Shown piece by piece: positions 62,140 through 64,000 of a DNA stretch of 64,000 nucleotides (positions within the stretch are counted from its first letter, which is position 1; every line of letters begins with the position of its first letter). A model generated the notes under the pieces. The model was not told the origin of the DNA. It searched no databases and saw only the letters and a program-made list of their open reading frames with translations. This DNA comes from JAEULH01 sp963805915 (GTDB lineage: Bacteria > Pseudomonadota > Alphaproteobacteria > Rhodospirillales > Defluviicoccaceae), in the NCBI GenBank assembly GCA_963805915.1, contig CAWDWD010000007.1:310001-374000 (forward strand). Reading direction: 5' to 3'. The position numbers and the translations under genes are program-made.

Positions 62140-62853
62140 TCACCGCCCCTTCAACTGATGCGCGATCTGTTTGACCTCGCCGCCGCGCCGCGCGGCAATG
62201 CTCTCAAGCGCGCCCGCGCCGCCGGCCGCGAATACGGCGACGGCGCTGAGCAGATCCCTGAGCACGTGCGGGCTGTTCGGGTCGAACCGCAACGCGGCGC
62301 CGCCGGTGAGCCGGGCGATTTCCTTGAATGCGAACGCCGCGCGCTCATTGTGGCCCTCGTGAAACAGGAATGCCGGAACGCCGAGCAGGCCGAGCTGGCC
62401 GGCGGCCTCGGCCAGGCCGTCGATGTCCTCTTCGACGCAGTCGCCGACAAACACCAAGGCCGCGACCTTCCGCCGCCTCGTTTCGTTGATCGCGTGGTGC
62501 AGGACCTTGGCGATCTGGGTCCGCCCGGCGCGGCAGCTCACCGATGTCATCAGGTGGAGAAGATCCGCCGACTTATCGACCCAGCGGCTAACCCTGAACT
62601 CGTTGAAGCCGCGGTAAAAGCACAGCTGGATCTCGAGACCGCCGATCGCCGCCGTTTCGACGAACATCTCGCCCTGAATCCGGGCGGCGCGATCCCACGT
62701 CGGCTGGCGGCTCGCGGTTGCGTCCATGGCAAACATCAACCGCCCGGTGGCGCCGTCCGACTTGCCCGCCGGCAGCTTGGCAACGGCGTCCAGAAAGGCG
62801 TTAACGTCGCCGGCTTGCGCCGGCCGCGTTGGAACGTTTCGATCGCTGGTCAT
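62140..62853 (-). CDS. VWA-like domain protein
   Basis: The 237-residue cytoplasmic protein has a von Willebrand A-type fold by pattern. A MIDAS-like DATAS (44-48) follows a beta strand (GRLMFAM), with strands QLCFYRGF, AALVFVGDCVEE and VPAFLFHEGHN. The metal site would need Asp44, Thr46 and Ser48. It starts at ATG 62853 and is coupled to the J-domain gene. Function is not established; the two-gene neighbourhood is the main clue. Confidence 0.75.
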   Translation of the reverse strand: MTSDRNVPTRPAQAGDVNAFLDAVAKLPAGKSDGATGRLMFAMDATASRQPTWDRAARIQGEMFVETAAIGGLEIQLCFYRGFNEFRVSRWVDKSADLLHLMTSVSCRAGRTQIAKVLHHAINETRRRKVAALVFVGDCVEEDIDGLAEAAGQLGLLGVPAFLFHEGHNERAAFAFKEIARLTGGAALRFDPNSPHVLRDLLSAVAVFAAGGAGALESIAARRGGEVKQIAHQLKGR

Positions 62854-62997
62854 CGTCTCGTTGTAGTTTACTGGGCGCGTTACTCGTATTGAGATAAGAG
62901 CGGTCGTGCGGTTATCCAGCCGCTCACAGTAATCGATCCGGTGATCGATCTGGTGAGCGAGGCTGGATCTCCGCTTGGAAGGCGTGAGGCAGCGATT

Positions 62998-64000
62998 GTG
63001 ACGCAGGCGGCACAGCCAACGGACAACCCAACAGTGGGCGTGGCGGAATGCGTCGAATGCATTGTTATCGGCGCCGGCGTCGTCGGCCTTGCGGTGGCGC
63101 GCCATCTTGCGCGAGGCGGACTGGAGGTTGTCATCGTCGAGGCGGCCGAAACCATCGGCTCCGGGATCAGTTCGCGCAATTCCGAGGTGATCCACGCCGG
63201 GATCTACTACCCCGCCGGCAGCCTCAAGGCACAGCTGTGTCGGTCCGGCCGAGACCTGCTCTACGCCTACATCGAAGAACATAGCGTCGCGTTCGAGCGC
63301 TGCGGCAAGTTGATCGTCGCCGCCGAGGAGGGCGAACTCGCCGTGCTACGGACCATCGAGGCCAGAGCCCGCGCCAACGGCGTCGACGATATCCGCTTTC
63401 TTGACGCGGCGGCGGCACGGCGGCTGGAGCCGGAGATGAGCTGCGTCGGCGCGCTGCTCTCGCCTTCCACCGGCATTCTCGACAGCCACGGCTTTATGCT
63501 GAGCCTGAGGGGCGAGGCCGAGGACAGCGGCGCCGTTCTTGCCTTGGCCAGCCCCATTCTCGGTGGCGAGGTAAGTGAGAACGCCCTCACCTTCAGGGTC
63601 GGCGGTGCGGAGCCGGTGGAGCTGTCCTGCACGCTCGCGGTGAACGCCGCGGGGCTTGGCGCTCAGGCGGTCGCGGCGGCGATCCAAGGCTTTCCCGCGC
63701 GCCACGTCCCGCCCCGCTACTACGCCAAGGGCAGCTATTTTTCGCTCGCCCAGCGCGCGCCGTTCTCGGCCCTGGTCTATCCCCTGCCCGACGCCGCGGG
63801 CCTGGGCGTCCATTACACCCGCGATCTGGCCGGCGCCGGACGCTTTGGCCCGGACGTGGAATGGGTCGATCGGCCGGGCTACGACGTCGACCCAAGCCGG
63901 GCCGCGGGTTTCTATACCGCCATTCGCCGCTACTGGCCGGGACTGCGCGACGGCTCGCTCCGGCCGGACTATGCCGGGATCCGGCCCAAGATCCAGGCGC
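62998..64000 (+). CDS. FAD-dependent oxidoreductase, L-2-hydroxyglutarate-oxidase-like (cut by window end)
   Basis: The frame is open to the last base (334 residues visible). It has a Rossmann motif IVIGAGVVGLAVARHLA (GAGVVG 25-30), the EAA end of beta-strand 2, SGISSRNSEVIHAGIYYPAG (a DAO-family FAD/substrate segment) and YYAKGSYFSLAQRAPFSALV. This pattern fits the LhgO/L2HGDH branch that oxidises L-2-hydroxyglutarate. GTG 62998 has GAGG nine bases upstream; in-frame GTGs at 62941 and 62953 are alternatives. It diverges from the VWA gene across 144 bases. Confidence 0.82.
   Translation, partial: MTQAAQPTDNPTVGVAECVECIVIGAGVVGLAVARHLARGGLEVVIVEAAETIGSGISSRNSEVIHAGIYYPAGSLKAQLCRSGRDLLYAYIEEHSVAFERCGKLIVAAEEGELAVLRTIEARARANGVDDIRFLDAAAARRLEPEMSCVGALLSPSTGILDSHGFMLSLRGEAEDSGAVLALASPILGGEVSENALTFRVGGAEPVELSCTLAVNAAGLGAQAVAAAIQGFPARHVPPRYYAKGSYFSLAQRAPFSALVYPLPDAAGLGVHYTRDLAGAGRFGPDVEWVDRPGYDVDPSRAAGFYTAIRRYWPGLRDGSLRPDYAGIRPKIQA

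Overview
This is a GC-rich bacterial chromosome segment of core genes, most likely from an alphaproteobacterium. The Rhodospirillales are my best guess, inferred from gene order and protein character and not tested by a search. There is no prophage, CRISPR array, rRNA operon or plasmid backbone. I did not find a clearly new multi-gene system; the less ordinary signals are listed as findings.

Layout. 1-1207: the tail of an unknown gene and rlmB. 1310-14997: the translation/transcription block tRNA-Tyr, tRNA-Gly, tuf, tRNA-Trp, secE, nusG, rplK, rplA, rplJ, rplL, rpoB, rpoC. 15055-15171: first copy of a double-hairpin repeat. 15365-17609: an SpmA/SpmB-type fused membrane protein and a small lipoprotein. 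17704-23308: the phosphate operon pstS-pstC-pstA-pstB-phoU behind candidate PHO boxes. 23550-28645: a CLC chloride channel, uvrD and prmA. 28724-34393: a complete peptide-type ABC importer, followed by an alpha/beta hydrolase gene broken by an IS66-family transposase remnant (to 36246). 36346-38401: glnA and glnB on the minus strand behind a sigma-54 promoter. 38428-38545: second copy of the repeat, then tRNA-His. 39032-42797: phosphoribulokinase-like kinase, transketolase and ribulose-phosphate epimerase. 42971-46491: cell-wall genes (lytic transglycosylase, RlpA, D,D-carboxypeptidase). 46506-52697: tmk, holB, metG, a TatD nuclease, a metallo-beta-lactamase-fold hydrolase, a small cysteine-rich protein and mazG. 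52730-61189: sugar-nucleotide genes (pgm; galU, ugd, phosphomannomutase) with a second D,D-carboxypeptidase and an isochorismatase-type hydrolase. 61392-64000: a J-domain membrane protein, a VWA-like protein and the start of a FAD oxidoreductase.

How the genes fit together. The first block makes the transcription and translation machinery. The pst/phoU and gln genes handle phosphate and nitrogen, each behind a recognisable starvation-type promoter element. MltB, RlpA and two D,D-carboxypeptidases remodel peptidoglycan, and SPOR domains on RlpA and one carboxypeptidase point to the septum. Pgm, GalU, Ugd and PMM/PGM lead from glucose-6-P to UDP-glucose and UDP-glucuronate for surface polysaccharide.

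Quality warning. Four core genes (tuf, pstB, glnA, tkt) are each split by exactly one extra base, three of them lengthening a short homopolymer. Removing that base restores a normal full-length protein each time. Assembly error is the simplest explanation, so these are annotated as single genes with a noted frameshift. In the tkt case the shifted frame runs into rpe and creates a false fusion.
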